Of a stretch of 5,425 nucleotides of DNA, positions 4,245 through 5,425 are shown piece by piece. The position numbers were made by a program, and so were the translations under genes. How positions within the stretch are numbered: the first letter of the stretch is position 1; each line of letters starts with the position of its first letter. The stretch spans positions 1-5,425 of the forward strand of contig UQQY01000145.1 in NCBI GenBank assembly GCA_900543295.1, in the 5' to 3' direction. A model generated the notes under the pieces. The model saw nothing but the letters and a program-made list of their open reading frames with translations, searched no databases and had not been told where the DNA came from. Origin of the DNA: an uncultured Oscillospiraceae bacterium. GTDB lineage: Bacteria > Bacillota > Clostridia > Oscillospirales > Ruminococcaceae.

Positions 4245-5425
4245 ATGGCAGTCCCGCTTGCGGAGCGCATCCGGCCGTCTTCGCTTGACGAGGTGGTCGG
4301 ACAGCAGCATATTCTGGGAAAGGACAGGCCGCTCCGCCGCATCATCGAGTCGGGTCATATTCCGAATATGATTTTCTACGGCTCTTCGGGTATCGGCAAA
4401 ACGACGGTCGCCCGCATTATTGCAGAGCGGACGAATATGCGGCTGCACAAATTAAACGGAACCTCCGCTTCAACGGCGGACATCAAAGCGATTGTTGAGG
4501 AGGTTCACTCGTTTGCCGGCTATAACGGCATTCTTCTGTACCTCGACGAAATTCAGTATCTGAACAAAAAGCAGCAGCAGTCGCTTCTGGAGCATATCGA
4601 GAACGGAAACATCACGCTGATCGCTTCTACAACGGAAAATCCGTACTTTTACATTTATAACGCTATTTTAAGCCGCAGTACTGTCTTTGAGTTTAAGCCG
4701 GTCGAGCCGGAAGAAATCGCAAAGGCGATCCGCCGCGCCTTTTCTGTCTTGTCGGAGGAGTACGGCACACCGATTGACGCACCGGACGACGTCGTTTTCC
4801 ATATGGCACAGTCCTGCGGCGGTGATGTGCGCAAAGCCATGAACAGCGCGGAGCTCTGCTGCTTCTCCGCAGAGGAACAGGACGGAAAAAAGCACATCAC
4901 CATGGAGCTGGCCGAAGCGCTTTCCCAGCGCAGCAGCATGCAGTACGACCGTTCCGGCGATCAGCATTACGACATTATATCGGCTCTGCAAAAATCGATC
5001 CGCGGCTCAGACGAAAATGCGGCGGTTCACTATCTTGCACGGCTTTTGGAGGCAGGCGACCTGATTTCCGCCTGCCGCCGCATCATGGTCATCGCATGCG
5101 AGGACATTGGTCTCGCCTATCCGCAGGCAATCCCAATCGTAAAAGCCTGCATCGACGCGGCAGTGCAGCTCGGTCTCCCAGAAGGACGGATCCCTCTGGG
5201 AGATGCGGTGGTGCTTCTGGCAACCGCGCCGAAATCAAACAGCGCCCATATTGCGCTGGATCGCGCAATAGCGGATGTACAGGCGGGTAAGGCAGGCCCG
5301 ATTCCGCGCTGTCTGCAAAACAAGCATTATGACGGCGACGACGTGAAGGTAAAGGGACAGTTTTACAAATATCCGCACGATTATCCGGATCATTATGTAA
5401 GACAGCAATATCTTCCGGACAATCT
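4245..5425 (+). CDS. rarA: Replication-associated recombination protein RarA (MgsA), 3' end cut by window
   Basis: An AAA+ ATPase of the clamp-loader-like RarA/MgsA/WRNIP1 family, which acts at stalled replication forks and contacts single-strand-binding protein. The frame is open for 393 codons to the window end. Features: N-terminal PLAERIRPSSLDEVVGQ (4-20); Walker A GSSGIGKTT (46-54); Walker B LLYLDEIQ (97-104) with Asp101 and Glu102; sensor-1 region ASTTENPYF (127-135); arginine finger in AILSR, Arg144; sensor-2 region GGDVRKAMN (192-200). The C-terminal tetramerisation/SSB-binding half follows, with EDIGLAYPQA (286-295) and the late motif YKYPHDYPDHYVRQQYLP, normal for this family. Compared with a full RarA of about 420-440 residues only some 30-50 are missing. 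Walker A has Ser-Ser-Gly-Ile where most members have Pro-Pro-Gly-Thr. GAGGT at 4233-4237 precedes the ATG. Its link to the esterase upstream looks positional rather than functional. Confidence 0.94.
   Translation, partial: MAVPLAERIRPSSLDEVVGQQHILGKDRPLRRIIESGHIPNMIFYGSSGIGKTTVARIIAERTNMRLHKLNGTSASTADIKAIVEEVHSFAGYNGILLYLDEIQYLNKKQQQSLLEHIENGNITLIASTTENPYFYIYNAILSRSTVFEFKPVEPEEIAKAIRRAFSVLSEEYGTPIDAPDDVVFHMAQSCGGDVRKAMNSAELCCFSAEEQDGKKHITMELAEALSQRSSMQYDRSGDQHYDIISALQKSIRGSDENAAVHYLARLLEAGDLISACRRIMVIACEDIGLAYPQAIPIVKACIDAAVQLGLPEGRIPLGDAVVLLATAPKSNSAHIALDRAIADVQAGKAGPIPRCLQNKHYDGDDVKVKGQFYKYPHDYPDHYVRQQYLPDN

Overview
The window most resembles a chromosomal segment from an anaerobic, low-to-mid G+C Firmicute of the class Clostridia (perhaps an Oscillospiraceae-like gut bacterium). 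This rests on strong AGGAGG-type ribosome sites, TTGACA/TATAAT-type promoters with 17-base spacers, and a RarA protein whose features (ASTADIK, LLYLDEIQYLNKKQQQSLLE) match my memory of clostridial RarA proteins. No rRNA, tRNA, CRISPR array, transposase or integrase is visible.

Layout. Bases 1-372 hold the 3' part of a gene for a four-helix-bundle protein (S23 / Avd-like family). A perfect 40-bp palindrome follows at 399-438, then a small gene for an acidic, helical 63-residue protein (463-654) ending in a textbook terminator (711-741). This left end is AT-rich: 19 of the first 60 bases are G or C, against 38 of 60 at 5041-5100. It looks like accessory DNA. A 281-base gap (742-1022) contains overlapping hairpins and a good promoter for a maltose/galactoside-type sugar O-acetyltransferase (1023-1637).

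That gene converges on a leftward unit and shares a long bidirectional terminator (1639-1686) with it. The leftward unit runs from an alpha/beta-hydrolase of the carbohydrate-esterase type (2401-3264) into an unrecognised 152-residue protein with a GTG start (1902-2360). After the UAG stop of the second gene, the same frame stays open for 72 more codons and stops exactly at the terminator. This suggests a gene split by a nonsense mutation, a readthrough extension, or the remnant of a third gene.

Divergent from the hydrolase, a strong promoter (3379-3407) drives an EstA-type esterase (3458-4225), followed 19 bases later by the AAA+ replication-repair ATPase RarA (from 4245, cut by the window end).

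The centre of the window is an acyl-ester theme: one sugar O-acetyltransferase and two unrelated serine esterases, none with a visible signal peptide, so all probably cytoplasmic. A joint role in acetylating and deacetylating sugars or imported oligosaccharides is an inference. I did not find a clearly new multi-gene system. The UAG-split frame, the 40-bp palindrome and the Avd-like gene at the cut left edge deserve the closest look.
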